From Pseudomonadota bacterium (GTDB lineage: Bacteria > Pseudomonadota > Alphaproteobacteria > Rhizobiales > Rhizobiaceae): a DNA stretch of 64,000 nucleotides. The stretch is taken from contig JAEZXX010000073.1 of NCBI GenBank assembly GCA_023419535.1, forward strand, positions 1 through 64,000, written 5' to 3'. The notes below the pieces were generated by a model, which saw only the letters and a list, made by a program, of their open reading frames with translations, made no database searches and was not told the origin of the DNA. Numbering within the stretch: position 1 is the stretch's first letter; every line of letters begins with the position of its first letter. The position numbers and the translations under genes were made by a program. Below are positions 1 through 7,884 of the stretch, in pieces.

Positions 1-302
1 ACCACCGGCCGAAACGCTGCGCTCAACAACGGCTCCGCGCTTCAGCCTCTTGCAACCGCCATCAACCATGGCTCAGATCACGACAGGACTCTCGTTCCCG
101 CTGGATGAAAAACGGGGGTCACGTCAAAGGGCGCGAACTGGATTTTGAAAAGAGGCAACAGAGACGCAGGGGGGAGGACCGCAAATCTCGGCGTCTCGAA
201 GGTCGCAGCCAGCCACATGGCGAGGCATAAGCAGCGCTAACCTGCGGAATGTGCGACGCTATTGCAGACGTCTCTGAATGTACGGAAAGCGACCACGGTG
301 AA
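1..302. other. Left-edge stretch without a recognised gene
   Basis: I read all three forward frames: each holds only short open stretches with no recognisable domain, and nothing stood out on the other strand. The stretch lies beyond the 3' end of the reverse-strand tRNA gene, so it could hold tRNA trailer sequence or the end of a gene that starts outside the window. No integrase or direct repeat marks it as an integration site. Confidence 0.4.
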
Positions 303-378
<76 letters not shown>

Positions 379-548
379 GTCCACCGGTGGAGCGCTTCTA
401 GGCCTCGGGCCGGCGGCCTGTCAAGCGCTCCGCCGCGCAGCTTTCTTGCGAAGGGCGCCCGGCCCCGCTACATGCCGGCCTGCCCTTCAGATCGAGGTCG
501 CCTCTTGCCGGGGCGGGCCCGATCCCTGCCCAAGGACAACCGGAACCG

Positions 549-860
549 ATGCTCGCCGCCATCATCGTCACGCTCTACTACGCCCTGAACATTCTATGGT
601 GGCTGGTGATCGCCTCCGCGGTCCTGTCGTGGCTGCTCGCCTTCAACATCGTCAATCCGCGCAACCAGTTCGTGGGAACGATCGGGGAGTTCCTCTACCG
701 TCTCACGGAACCGATCTACCGACCGATCCGTCGCATCCTGCCGAATCTCGGGGGGATCGATCTTTCGCCCCTGGTGGTGCTGCTCGCCATCATCTTCCTG
801 CAGACGCTGCTCGTGAGCATCGCCGCGGGATCGCCAGGCTTCGGGACGCGGGGCTTCTAG
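549..860 (+). CDS. YggT family membrane protein
   Basis: This 103-residue protein has two hydrophobic segments, at roughly residues 3-30 and 70-95. Between them is the YggT-type stretch with LTEPIYRPIRRILPNLGG, followed by the conserved DLSPLVVLL start of the second helix. YggT proteins are small inner-membrane proteins linked to osmotic tolerance and sometimes to cell division; the molecular activity is unknown. The ATG follows an AAGGA-like site. The gene stands alone on the forward strand, and a strong inverted repeat lies downstream before the convergent gene. Length is normal for the family. Confidence 0.88.
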   Translation: MLAAIIVTLYYALNILWWLVIASAVLSWLLAFNIVNPRNQFVGTIGEFLYRLTEPIYRPIRRILPNLGGIDLSPLVVLLAIIFLQTLLVSIAAGSPGFGTRGF

Positions 861-930
861 TTTCGTCCCCTCTTGCAGCGCGAAGGCGGTGCGCCTCGCA
901 AGGGCGCATACCGCTCGATGGCGGCCGGGA

Positions 931-955
931 GCGGCCTCCCGATGCGGGAGGCCGC
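931..955. terminator. Stem-loop between convergent genes
   Basis: A perfect 10-bp inverted repeat, GCGGCCTCCC and GGGAGGCCGC, flanks a 5-base loop. It lies between the yggT stop and the stop of the reverse-strand gene that ends at 964. A thymine tract is weak in both directions, so the call rests on stem strength and position. Confidence 0.5.
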
Positions 956-963
956 CTGTCCCG

Positions 964-1281
964 TCAGGCGGACTTTTCGAGACCGGCGCCGACGTCCTTG
1001 AGGGTCTGTGCTAGCTTCTCGTCCTCGACGCGCTCGGCGATCCGGGTGGTCTTGCCCGCCAGTTCGCCGAGAAGCTTCTTCACCGCCGCCTCGTCGATCT
1101 CGTCGGCCGAAAGCTTGGTCTTCAGCGACTTCAGGTCGGAGTGGATGCCCTTGGCGCCGGAGACGTCGACGCTCTCGAGCTCGCCCTCCCAGTAGTCGAT
1201 CTGCTCGATCGCGGCCTTCGCCGCCATGGATTTCAGGCCCTTGGAAAGGGCGTTCTGAAGCTTGGTGAATCGGGCTGCCAT
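964..1281 (-). CDS. Conserved-looking small helical protein, function unknown
   Basis: The product is 105 residues, soluble, rich in Ala, Lys and Glu, and predicted almost wholly alpha-helical. It has no signal peptide, no membrane segment and no cysteine. The only tryptophan lies in an IDYWEGELE stretch near residue 30, where acidic residues alternate with hydrophobic ones as in a helical bundle. I do not recognise the family. It lies downstream of ppa on the same strand, but a terminator between them suggests its own promoter. Coding pattern and third-position GC match the neighbours. Confidence 0.65.
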   Translation of the reverse strand: MAARFTKLQNALSKGLKSMAAKAAIEQIDYWEGELESVDVSGAKGIHSDLKSLKTKLSADEIDEAAVKKLLGELAGKTTRIAERVEDEKLAQTLKDVGAGLEKSA

Positions 1282-1433
1282 GGTTTCGCGGATCCTCTCG
1301 CCTCTGATCGTCGCGGCCGATGCCGCGTTCGTGAAGCCAGAACGCCGAGGATCGCCCCGCAGCCGGTGAGGCAGATTGTCCAGTCCGAAGCCGGCTAAGC
1401 ATCCGCCCCCGAGGCGGCATCGCGACCGCGGAT

Positions 1434-1468
1434 GAAAAGGCCGGACCCGTCGTCACGACGGGCCCGGC
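1434..1468 (-). terminator. Rho-independent terminator of ppa
   Basis: On the reverse strand an outer GCCGG/CCGGC stem and an inner CCCGTCG/CGACGGG stem form one hairpin with a single internal mismatch and a 3-base loop. The hairpin is followed by CCTTTTC. It sits about 60 bases past the ppa stop codon. Confidence 0.75.
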
Positions 1469-1525
1469 TAGGATCGATTGACCGGTCTCGCGGACCGCGC
1501 CGCGGGCCGGCGGTCTGCCGTCGGA

Positions 1526-2065
1526 TCAGGCGGCCTTCTGGGCCTCGTAGCGGTCCACAGCCTCCGAGATCAGGCGCTTGGCCTGCTCGACGCCGCCCCA
1601 CGAGCCGATCTTCACCCACTTGCCGGGCTCCAGATCCTTGTAGTGCTCGAAGAAGTGCTCGATCTGCTTGCAGGTGATCTCGGGCAGATCCTCGTAGCTC
1701 TGGATCCTGTCGAACTGCGAGCTCATCTTGCGGGACGGGACGGCGATCACCTTCTCGTCCTGCCCACCGTCGTCCTCCATCACGAGGACGCCGATCGGCC
1801 GCACGTTGACGACGCAGCCCGGCACCAGGGGCCGGTCGATCGCGATGAGGACGTCGATCGGGTCGCCGTCGTCCGAGAGCGTGTGCGGCACGAAGCCGTA
1901 ATTGCCCGGATAGACCATCGGGGTGAAGAGGAAACGGTCGACGAAGAGCGCGCCCGATTCCTTGTCCATCTCGTACTTGGTCGGCACGCCGCCGACGGGC
2001 ACCTCGACGATGACGTTGATGTCCTCCGGCACGTTCTGGCCGCGCGGAATGGCGTCGATGCGCAT
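1526..2065 (-). CDS. ppa: Inorganic pyrophosphatase
   Basis: Soluble family I inorganic pyrophosphatase, 179 residues. It hydrolyses pyrophosphate to phosphate in the cytoplasm and so pulls biosynthetic reactions forward. The family signature DGDPIDV with its metal-binding aspartates is present near the middle, preceded by the typical YPGNYGFVPHT stretch. The length is normal for bacterial enzymes. I chose the ATG at 2065 (MRIDAIPRG), because that is the usual N-terminus; the frame stays open about 21 codons upstream without family similarity. A terminator follows at 1434-1468. Confidence 0.96.
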   Translation of the reverse strand: MRIDAIPRGQNVPEDINVIVEVPVGGVPTKYEMDKESGALFVDRFLFTPMVYPGNYGFVPHTLSDDGDPIDVLIAIDRPLVPGCVVNVRPIGVLVMEDDGGQDEKVIAVPSRKMSSQFDRIQSYEDLPEITCKQIEHFFEHYKDLEPGKWVKIGSWGGVEQAKRLISEAVDRYEAQKAA

Positions 2066-2149
2066 GGGATGTCCTCGATGGTTCGATGAAGGTGGCGGGT
2101 GATTAGCTTCTGCCGACGTTCGAGGCAACCGCGCGCCGGACGAGGCGCC

Positions 2150-3202
2150 TCAGGCCGCCCTCTCGCAGGCGGTCGACGCCCGCTCGAAATAGCGGCAGAC
2201 GCTGGCCACGACGCGATCGACGTCCTGCGCGGACAGGTCCAGATGGGTGACGAAGCGCGTGCGCTGCCCGACCGAGGCCACGATGCCGTCCGCCTTCAGA
2301 TGGGCTGCGAGCGGGCCCCAATGGCGCGGCTCGACGTCGAAGAAGCGGATGTTGGTGCCGCCGCCGAAGCACGTCATGCCCTCGACGCCCGCCAGCCCCG
2401 CCTCCAGCCGCTCCGCATTCGCGTGGTCTTCGGCCAGGCGCTCGACATGGTGGTCGAGGGCGTGGAGGCAGGCGGCGGCGAGGAGTCCCGCCTGTCGCAT
2501 GCCGCCGCCGAGCACCTTTCGCCAGCGGCGGGCGATGTCGATCAGCTCGCGCGGGCCGGCGAGTGCCGAGCCGACCGGCGCGCCGAGGCCCTTGGAGAAG
2601 CAGAGCGAGACCGTGTCGTAGGGTGCGCAGACCGCCTCGATCGACGTGCCGCCCGCCACGGCCGCGTTGAAGGCGCGGGCCCCGTCGAGATGAAGGCCGA
2701 GCCCGGCGCCGCGCGCGAAGGCGGCGGCTTCCGCCACGTAGGCGGCCGGCAGAACGCGCCCGCCATGGGTGTTCTCCAGCGCCAGAAGGCGCGTGCGGGC
2801 GAAGTGGAAGTCGTCCGGCTTCAGCGCAGCCTTGAGCTTCTCGATCGGAAGCGAGCCGTCCGGTGCGTGCTCCACGGGCTGGGGCTGGATCGAGCCGAGG
2901 ACGGCGGCGCCCCCGCCCTCGTATTTGTAGGTGTGGGCGTTCTGGCCGCAGAGATACTCGTCGCCGCGTCCGCAGTGGGCCATGAGCCCCGCCAGATTGC
3001 TCTGCGTGCCGGAGGGGAAGAAGAGGGCGGCCTCCTTGCCGGCCCGCTCCGCGACCACGGCCTCGAGCCGCGTCACGGTCGGGTCCTCGCCATAGACGTC
3101 GTCGCCGACCGGGGCGGCCGCCATCGCGGCGAGCATGGCGGGCGTCGGCCGGGTGACGGTATCGGAGCGTAGATCGATCGGCGCGTCGGACGGTCGGGTC
3201 AT
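2150..3202 (-). CDS. ltaE: Low-specificity L-threonine aldolase
   Basis: PLP-dependent fold type I aldolase of 350 residues. It cleaves L-threonine and L-allo-threonine to glycine and acetaldehyde. The N-terminus carries the family pattern IDLRSDTVTRPT, then GDDVYGEDPTV. The PLP lysine lies in a CFSKGLGAP stretch near residue 200, and the HLDGARAFNA segment holds the aspartate that contacts the cofactor. Length and domain order match the family. It is on the same strand as the GNAT gene upstream (about 50 bases away), so the two may be co-transcribed. The exact stereo-specificity cannot be read from sequence. Confidence 0.9.
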   Translation of the reverse strand: MTRPSDAPIDLRSDTVTRPTPAMLAAMAAAPVGDDVYGEDPTVTRLEAVVAERAGKEAALFFPSGTQSNLAGLMAHCGRGDEYLCGQNAHTYKYEGGGAAVLGSIQPQPVEHAPDGSLPIEKLKAALKPDDFHFARTRLLALENTHGGRVLPAAYVAEAAAFARGAGLGLHLDGARAFNAAVAGGTSIEAVCAPYDTVSLCFSKGLGAPVGSALAGPRELIDIARRWRKVLGGGMRQAGLLAAACLHALDHHVERLAEDHANAERLEAGLAGVEGMTCFGGGTNIRFFDVEPRHWGPLAAHLKADGIVASVGQRTRFVTHLDLSAQDVDRVVASVCRYFERASTACERAA

Positions 3203-3252
3203 GGGCGGGAAACCTCAGAGGCTGTCGGGCCCGCCCTGCTGGGCGGCGCCCT

Positions 3253-3759
3253 TCAAGACCATAGGAAGGCCACCTTGGAAAGATGCCGCCCGTCGAAGGT
3301 CTCCGATCCCGCCGCGACATCGGCCCCGCCCATCGCGGCATAGAAGCCCATGGCCCGCTCGTTGTCCTCCAGCGCCCAGACGACAAGACCCTCCAACCGA
3401 CGCGAGGACAGGGCCGCGCGCGCCTCGTCGAAGAGGAGGCGGCCGAAACCGATCCCCTGGAACTCCGGCTGGAGGTAGAGCTCGTAGATCTCGCCGTCCG
3501 CCCGCAGGGCCGCCGTGCGGTTCGGGCCGATCGTCGCGTATCCGGCCAGCGCATCGCCATAGTGCAGAACGAGGATCGCGGAACTCGCTTCGCTCGCTCT
3601 CAGCCACCAGTCCGGGTCGCGGCGGGCGATCAGGGCGTTGAGCGCGCGATGGGGAATGAGGCCTCGATAGGCCTCCCGCCAGCTCGCCTCGTGGAGCGCG
3701 GCCAGGCGACCGGCGTCGGCCGGCCGGGCGAGGCGTGTCTCGGCGAGAATCGTCGTCAT
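3253..3759 (-). CDS. GNAT family N-acetyltransferase
   Basis: A 168-residue single-domain acetyltransferase. The acetyl-CoA loop is visible as QGIGFGRLL (the Q/RxxGxG/A motif), preceded by a YELYLQPEF beta-strand and followed by the usual NERAMGFYAAMG helix-strand near the C-terminus. The N-terminal part has the common ASWREAYRGLIP pattern of this GNAT subgroup. The substrate cannot be inferred. The gene lies about 50 bases upstream of ltaE on the same strand and may share its transcript. There is no signal peptide or membrane segment. Confidence 0.82.
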   Translation of the reverse strand: MTTILAETRLARPADAGRLAALHEASWREAYRGLIPHRALNALIARRDPDWWLRASEASSAILVLHYGDALAGYATIGPNRTAALRADGEIYELYLQPEFQGIGFGRLLFDEARAALSSRRLEGLVVWALEDNERAMGFYAAMGGADVAAGSETFDGRHLSKVAFLWS

Positions 3760-3913
3760 GACGATTCAACTTCTGCGAGGGCAATTCGATCCCGAAGGAC
3801 GAGCACGACGCATCTCGATGGGCGGGCGCTGAACACGCCCGGTTGGACCATGCGGCGTGTGGGGAAAGAACCCCGGCGGTGCGATTTCCCCAGATCGAAC
3901 GGCGGCGGATGCG

Positions 3914-3948
3914 AAAAGCCCCTCCCGCGAGGTCTCCGGGGAGGGGCT
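3914..3948 (-). terminator. Rho-independent terminator of typA
   Basis: On the reverse strand a 10-bp stem, AGCCCCTCCC with GGGAGGGGCT, is followed directly by TTTCGC. It starts about 13 bases past the typA stop codon. Confidence 0.8.
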
Positions 3949-3961
3949 GGACGAGGGCCGC

Positions 3962-5791
3962 TCAGGCCGCCTTGCGGGACTTCTCGAAGCGCTTGCGCTC
4001 GTGCGGGTCGAGATAGAGCTTGCGCAGCCGGATGGTCTTCGGCGTCACCTCGACCAGCTCGTCGTCCTGGATCCAGGAGAGGGCGCGGTCGAGCGTCATG
4101 CGGATCGGAGGGGTGAGCTTCACCGCCTCGTCCTTGCCCGACGCGCGCATGTTGGTCAGCTTCTTGCCCTTCAGGACGTTGACCTCGAGGTCGTTGTCGC
4201 GCGTGTGGATGCCGATGATCATGCCGGCATAGACCTTCACGCCCGGATCGATGATCATCGGGCCGCGGTCCTCCAGATTGAACATGGCGTAGGCGACCGA
4301 CTCGCCGTCCTCCATGGAGATCAGGACGCCGTTGATGCGGCCGGCCAGCTGCCCCTTGAACGGCTGGTAGGAGTGGAACAGGCGGTTCATGATCGCCGTG
4401 CCGCGCGTGTCGGTCAGGAGCTCCGACTGGTAGCCGATGAGGCCGCGCGTCGGAGCGTGGAAGACGAGGCGCTGGCGACCGCCGCCCGACGGGCGCAGCT
4501 CGACCATCTCGCCCTTGCGCTCGCTCATCTTCTGCACGACGACGCCCGAGTGCTCCTCGTCGACGTCGATCACGACCTCCTCGATCGGCTCGAGCGTCTC
4601 GCCGGTCGCCTCGTCCTTCTGCATCACGACGCGCGGGCGCGAGACGCCGAGCTCGAAGCCCTCGCGGCGCATGGTCTCGATCAGGACGGCGAGCTGTAGC
4701 TCGCCGCGGCCGGAGACGAAGTAGGAATCCTTATCCTCCGATTCCTCGATCTTCAGCGCGACGTTGCCCTCGGCCTCCTTGAACAGACGATCGCGGATGA
4801 CGCGGCTCGTCACCTTGTCGCCCTCGGTGCCCGCAAGAGGGCTGTCGTTGACGATGAAGGACATGGTGACCGTCGGCGGGTCGATCGGCTGGGCGACCAG
4901 CGGCTCGGTGACCTGCGGATCGCAGAAGGTGTCAGCGACGGTGCCCTTGGACAGGCCCGCGATGGCGACGATGTCGCCCGCTTCCGCGTAGTCGAGCGGG
5001 GTGCGCTCCAGGCCTCGGAAGGCGAGGATCTTGGTGACGCGGCCCGTCTCCAGCGTCTTGCCGTCGGCGTTCAGCACCTTCACGGGCTGGTTGGGCTTCA
5101 GCGAGCCGGACTGGATGCGGCCGGTGATGAGGCGACCGAGGAAGGGATTGGCCTCCAGGATGGTGCCGATCATCTTGAAGGGCTCGTCCTTGCCGGCGGT
5201 GTCCGGCTCGGGGACGTGCTTGACGATCAGGTCGAACAGGGGCTCCAGACCCTTGTCCTGCGGCCCGTCCGGCGCCTCGGCCATCCAGCCGCCGCGGCCC
5301 GAGCCGTAGAGCACGGGGAAGTCGAGCTGCTCTTCGGTCGCGTCGAGATTGACGAAGAGATCGAAGATCTCGTTCAGCACCTCCTGATGGCGCTCGTCGG
5401 GGCGGTCGATCTTGTTGATCGCCACGATCGGCTTCAGGCCGACCTTCAGCGCCTTGGACAGGACGAACTTGGTCTGCGGCATCGGTCCTTCGGAGGCGTC
5501 CACCAGGATGACCGCGCCGTCCACCATGTTCAGGATGCGCTCGACCTCGCCGCCGAAATCGGCGTGGCCGGGCGTGTCGACGATGTTGATGCGCGTGTCC
5601 TTCCACTCGACCGAGGTCGCCTTGGCGAGGATCGTGATGCCGCGCTCCTTCTCCAGGTCGTTGGAGTCCATCGCGCGCTCTTCGGTGCGCTGGTTCTCGC
5701 GGAACGAGCCCGACTGGGCGAGGAGCTTGTCGACGAGCGTCGTCTTGCCGTGGTCGACGTGGGCGATGATCGCGATGTTGCGCAGCTTCAT
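3962..5791 (-). CDS. typA: Ribosome-associated GTPase TypA/BipA
   Basis: Translational GTPase of 609 residues that binds the ribosome and supports 50S assembly and stress adaptation. The G1 motif AHVDHGKTT is at residues 10-18, G3 is DTPGHADFGGE and G4 is NKIDR. These are followed by domain II, EF-G-like domains III and V, and the BipA-specific C-terminal domain ending in RKLYLDPHERKR. Length agrees with the family. The start MKLRNIAIIAHVDHG is the usual N-terminus. The gene is bounded by a terminator on each side (3914-3948 and 5883-5911), so it is probably monocistronic. Confidence 0.96.
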   Translation of the reverse strand: MKLRNIAIIAHVDHGKTTLVDKLLAQSGSFRENQRTEERAMDSNDLEKERGITILAKATSVEWKDTRINIVDTPGHADFGGEVERILNMVDGAVILVDASEGPMPQTKFVLSKALKVGLKPIVAINKIDRPDERHQEVLNEIFDLFVNLDATEEQLDFPVLYGSGRGGWMAEAPDGPQDKGLEPLFDLIVKHVPEPDTAGKDEPFKMIGTILEANPFLGRLITGRIQSGSLKPNQPVKVLNADGKTLETGRVTKILAFRGLERTPLDYAEAGDIVAIAGLSKGTVADTFCDPQVTEPLVAQPIDPPTVTMSFIVNDSPLAGTEGDKVTSRVIRDRLFKEAEGNVALKIEESEDKDSYFVSGRGELQLAVLIETMRREGFELGVSRPRVVMQKDEATGETLEPIEEVVIDVDEEHSGVVVQKMSERKGEMVELRPSGGGRQRLVFHAPTRGLIGYQSELLTDTRGTAIMNRLFHSYQPFKGQLAGRINGVLISMEDGESVAYAMFNLEDRGPMIIDPGVKVYAGMIIGIHTRDNDLEVNVLKGKKLTNMRASGKDEAVKLTPPIRMTLDRALSWIQDDELVEVTPKTIRLRKLYLDPHERKRFEKSRKAA

Positions 5792-5882
5792 GTCTGGCCT
5801 TGCGGAGTTGGCCGGCGCCTCTCATGCGCCTGCTGGAATCTGGACCGGCCTGTTCCGCCGGCGGGAATGATGGCACGCGTGG

Positions 5883-5911
5883 AAAAAGACCCCCTCGAAG
5901 CCGAAGGGGCC
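5883..5911 (-). terminator. Rho-independent terminator of the GntP-type permease gene
   Basis: The reverse strand forms a 10- to 11-bp stem closed by a GCTT loop and followed by TTTTT. It lies about 65 bases past the permease stop and upstream of the typA start, separating the two genes. Confidence 0.85.
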
Positions 5912-5976
5912 GTCCACGCGAGATCAAAGATTGCCGGCCTTATACCGCAGACTTCGCAGCTGCGAAAGGGTGCGCC

Positions 5977-7362
5977 TCAGAAGGCCCCGAAGAGGAGGCC
6001 GAGGACGTTGATGACGATGCCGGCGAGGACCGGGAAGACCAGGCTGACCATGACGATGTCGAAATAGGACTGGCGGTGGGTCAGCGCGGTAATGGTCAGA
6101 AGGGAGATCACCGCGCCCGAATGGGGCAGGGTGTCGAGGCCGCCGGAGGAGACGGTGGCGATGCGGTGCAGGAGGTCCGGGCTGATGCCGGCGGCCTCGG
6201 CCCGCTCCAGATAGGTGGACCCGAGCGTCTCGAGCGCGATCGACAGGCCCCCCGACGACGACCCGGTGAGGCCCGCCAGCGTGTTGACGGCGACGGCGAG
6301 CGAGATCGTCGGATAGTCGGGCGCGATGGCGAGGACGCTGTCGCGGATGAGCGCGAAGGCGGCGAGCGAGGCGATGACGCCGCCATAGGCGACCTCGCTG
6401 GCGGTGTTGAAGATCGGCCGCAGCGACCCGAAGGCGCCCTCGTTCAGCGTCTCCTTCGGCTTCTCGAGGTAGCGCCACTGGGTCGCGAAGGCGAGCGCGA
6501 TCGCGATGACGAGGGCGGCGATCAGGGACCAGGTGCCGAGGACCGTGGAAGGATCGATCCCGCCATAGGTCTCCTCGGCGAGGTACGAGAAGTCGAGGCG
6601 GGGAAAGAGGAGGAGGGAGAAGACCGCGTTCAGGAGGATCACGGCGAGGATCGGCAGGATGGCGAGCGCGACGCCCGGTCGGGGCGTCGTGTCTTCGAGC
6701 CGCGCAGGTCGTCCGGGATCCTCGCCGTAGCCTTCGCCGGCCGTCTTCAGACGCCGCGCGCGGTAGGCCAGCCAGAGCATGCCGCCGGCGAACATGATGA
6801 CGCTCGCGATCAGGCCGAGGCCGGGTGCGGCGAAGGTGGTGGTGCCGAAGAAGCGCGTCGGGATGGCGTTCTGGATGGAGGGCGTGCCGGGGAGCGCCGT
6901 CATGGTGAAGGTGAAGGAGCCGAGGGCGATGGCGGCTGCGATCAGGCGTCTCGACACGCCGGCGGTGCGGAAGAGCGCGGCGGCGATCGGGTAGACCGCG
7001 AAGGCGACGACGAAGAGCGAGACGCCGCCACAGGTGAGGATGGCGCAGGCCAGCACCACCGCGAGCACGGCGCGCTCCGAGCCGAGGCGCGCGGTGATGG
7101 CGTCGGCGATGGTCAGCGAGGCCCCGCCGTCGCCCATGACCTTCCCGAAGATCGCGCCGAGGAGGAAGATCGGGAAGAAGAGGACGACGTAATTGCCGAG
7201 CCCCTGCATGAACACCTGCGTGTAGGTGGCGAGCAGCGGCCCCCCTTCGGAGAGGAAAACCGCCAGAAGCGCCATGAGCGGCGCGAGGACGACGACGTTG
7301 ACGCCGCGATAGGCGAAGAACATCAGCCCCGCCAGCGACAGGACGATCGCGAATATCCCCAT
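5977..7362 (-). CDS. GntP-family permease (probable organic-acid:H+ symporter)
   Basis: A 461-residue inner-membrane protein with about 12 hydrophobic segments. It begins with a helix pair ending VVVLAPLMALLAVFL and continues with a LFFPIFLLGAIFGKVMGDGG segment, then a TCGGVSLFVVAF helix and a TMTALPGTPSIQNAIPT loop, as in the gluconate/citrate-type GntP superfamily. The C-terminal half keeps the SSSGGLSIALE motif and ends LPHSGAVISLL plus two helices. Substrates in the family are small carboxylates such as gluconate, but this one cannot be assigned. No catabolic gene is adjacent. It has its own terminator. Confidence 0.8.
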   Translation of the reverse strand: MGIFAIVLSLAGLMFFAYRGVNVVVLAPLMALLAVFLSEGGPLLATYTQVFMQGLGNYVVLFFPIFLLGAIFGKVMGDGGASLTIADAITARLGSERAVLAVVLACAILTCGGVSLFVVAFAVYPIAAALFRTAGVSRRLIAAAIALGSFTFTMTALPGTPSIQNAIPTRFFGTTTFAAPGLGLIASVIMFAGGMLWLAYRARRLKTAGEGYGEDPGRPARLEDTTPRPGVALAILPILAVILLNAVFSLLLFPRLDFSYLAEETYGGIDPSTVLGTWSLIAALVIAIALAFATQWRYLEKPKETLNEGAFGSLRPIFNTASEVAYGGVIASLAAFALIRDSVLAIAPDYPTISLAVAVNTLAGLTGSSSGGLSIALETLGSTYLERAEAAGISPDLLHRIATVSSGGLDTLPHSGAVISLLTITALTHRQSYFDIVMVSLVFPVLAGIVINVLGLLFGAF

Positions 7363-7495
7363 TCCGTCCCCCGGTCTCCTACCACTTCCCGGCTAAGGAT
7401 AGGGCGGCGGCAGGCAGCGGACATGGCCGCGGCGCAGCTTACGCCGGTGGCCGGTGGCCGGCGCGGGTTTGCGCAAGGGCCGGCGGCCCAGCCAC

Positions 7496-7864
7496 CTATC
7501 GACGCCGCCGCGTCGGCGCATGGAAGTCGGGCGGCTTGCGGGCGAGAAAGCGCAGGAAGGCCTGCAGGATCGGCTGATCGGCCGGGCGCTCTCCGGCCTG
7601 TTCCAGTCGGGCCAACTCCTTGTTGGTGAAGCTGGCATGCAGCGTCCGGTGGCAGATCGGATGGACGGGCACCGTCCGGCGCCCGCCCTCGCTCTTGGGC
7701 TGCGGATGGTGCCATTCGACCCGCGTCCCCAGCGGTCGAAAGCACAGCCAGCATGGTTCGGGCGAACAGGGACCGGAGCTTCGATCGAGGCTGGGATCGT
7801 CGGCGACGAACGAACGGCGGCGCGGCATCGACGGCAGATGGGCACGGGGCGACAGGTTTGCCAT
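7496..7864 (-). CDS. HNH endonuclease domain protein
   Basis: A small basic protein of about 122 residues. The core reads CWLCFRP, then VEWHHPQPKSEGG and VPVHPICHRTLH, which gives a CxxC pair, the HH motif and the final CH of an HNH (beta-beta-alpha metal) nuclease fold. The C-terminus is rich in arginine. It follows rmuC on the same strand and may be co-transcribed with it. The start is uncertain: ATG at 7864 or TTG at 7882, where a distant GGAGG favours the TTG slightly. Its role (DNA repair, defence or other) is not known, and the family is widespread as a lone gene. Confidence 0.75.
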   Translation of the reverse strand: MANLSPRAHLPSMPRRRSFVADDPSLDRSSGPCSPEPCWLCFRPLGTRVEWHHPQPKSEGGRRTVPVHPICHRTLHASFTNKELARLEQAGERPADQPILQAFLRFLARKPPDFHAPTRRRR

Positions 7865-7884
7865 GCGTACGGCGTATCGCAATT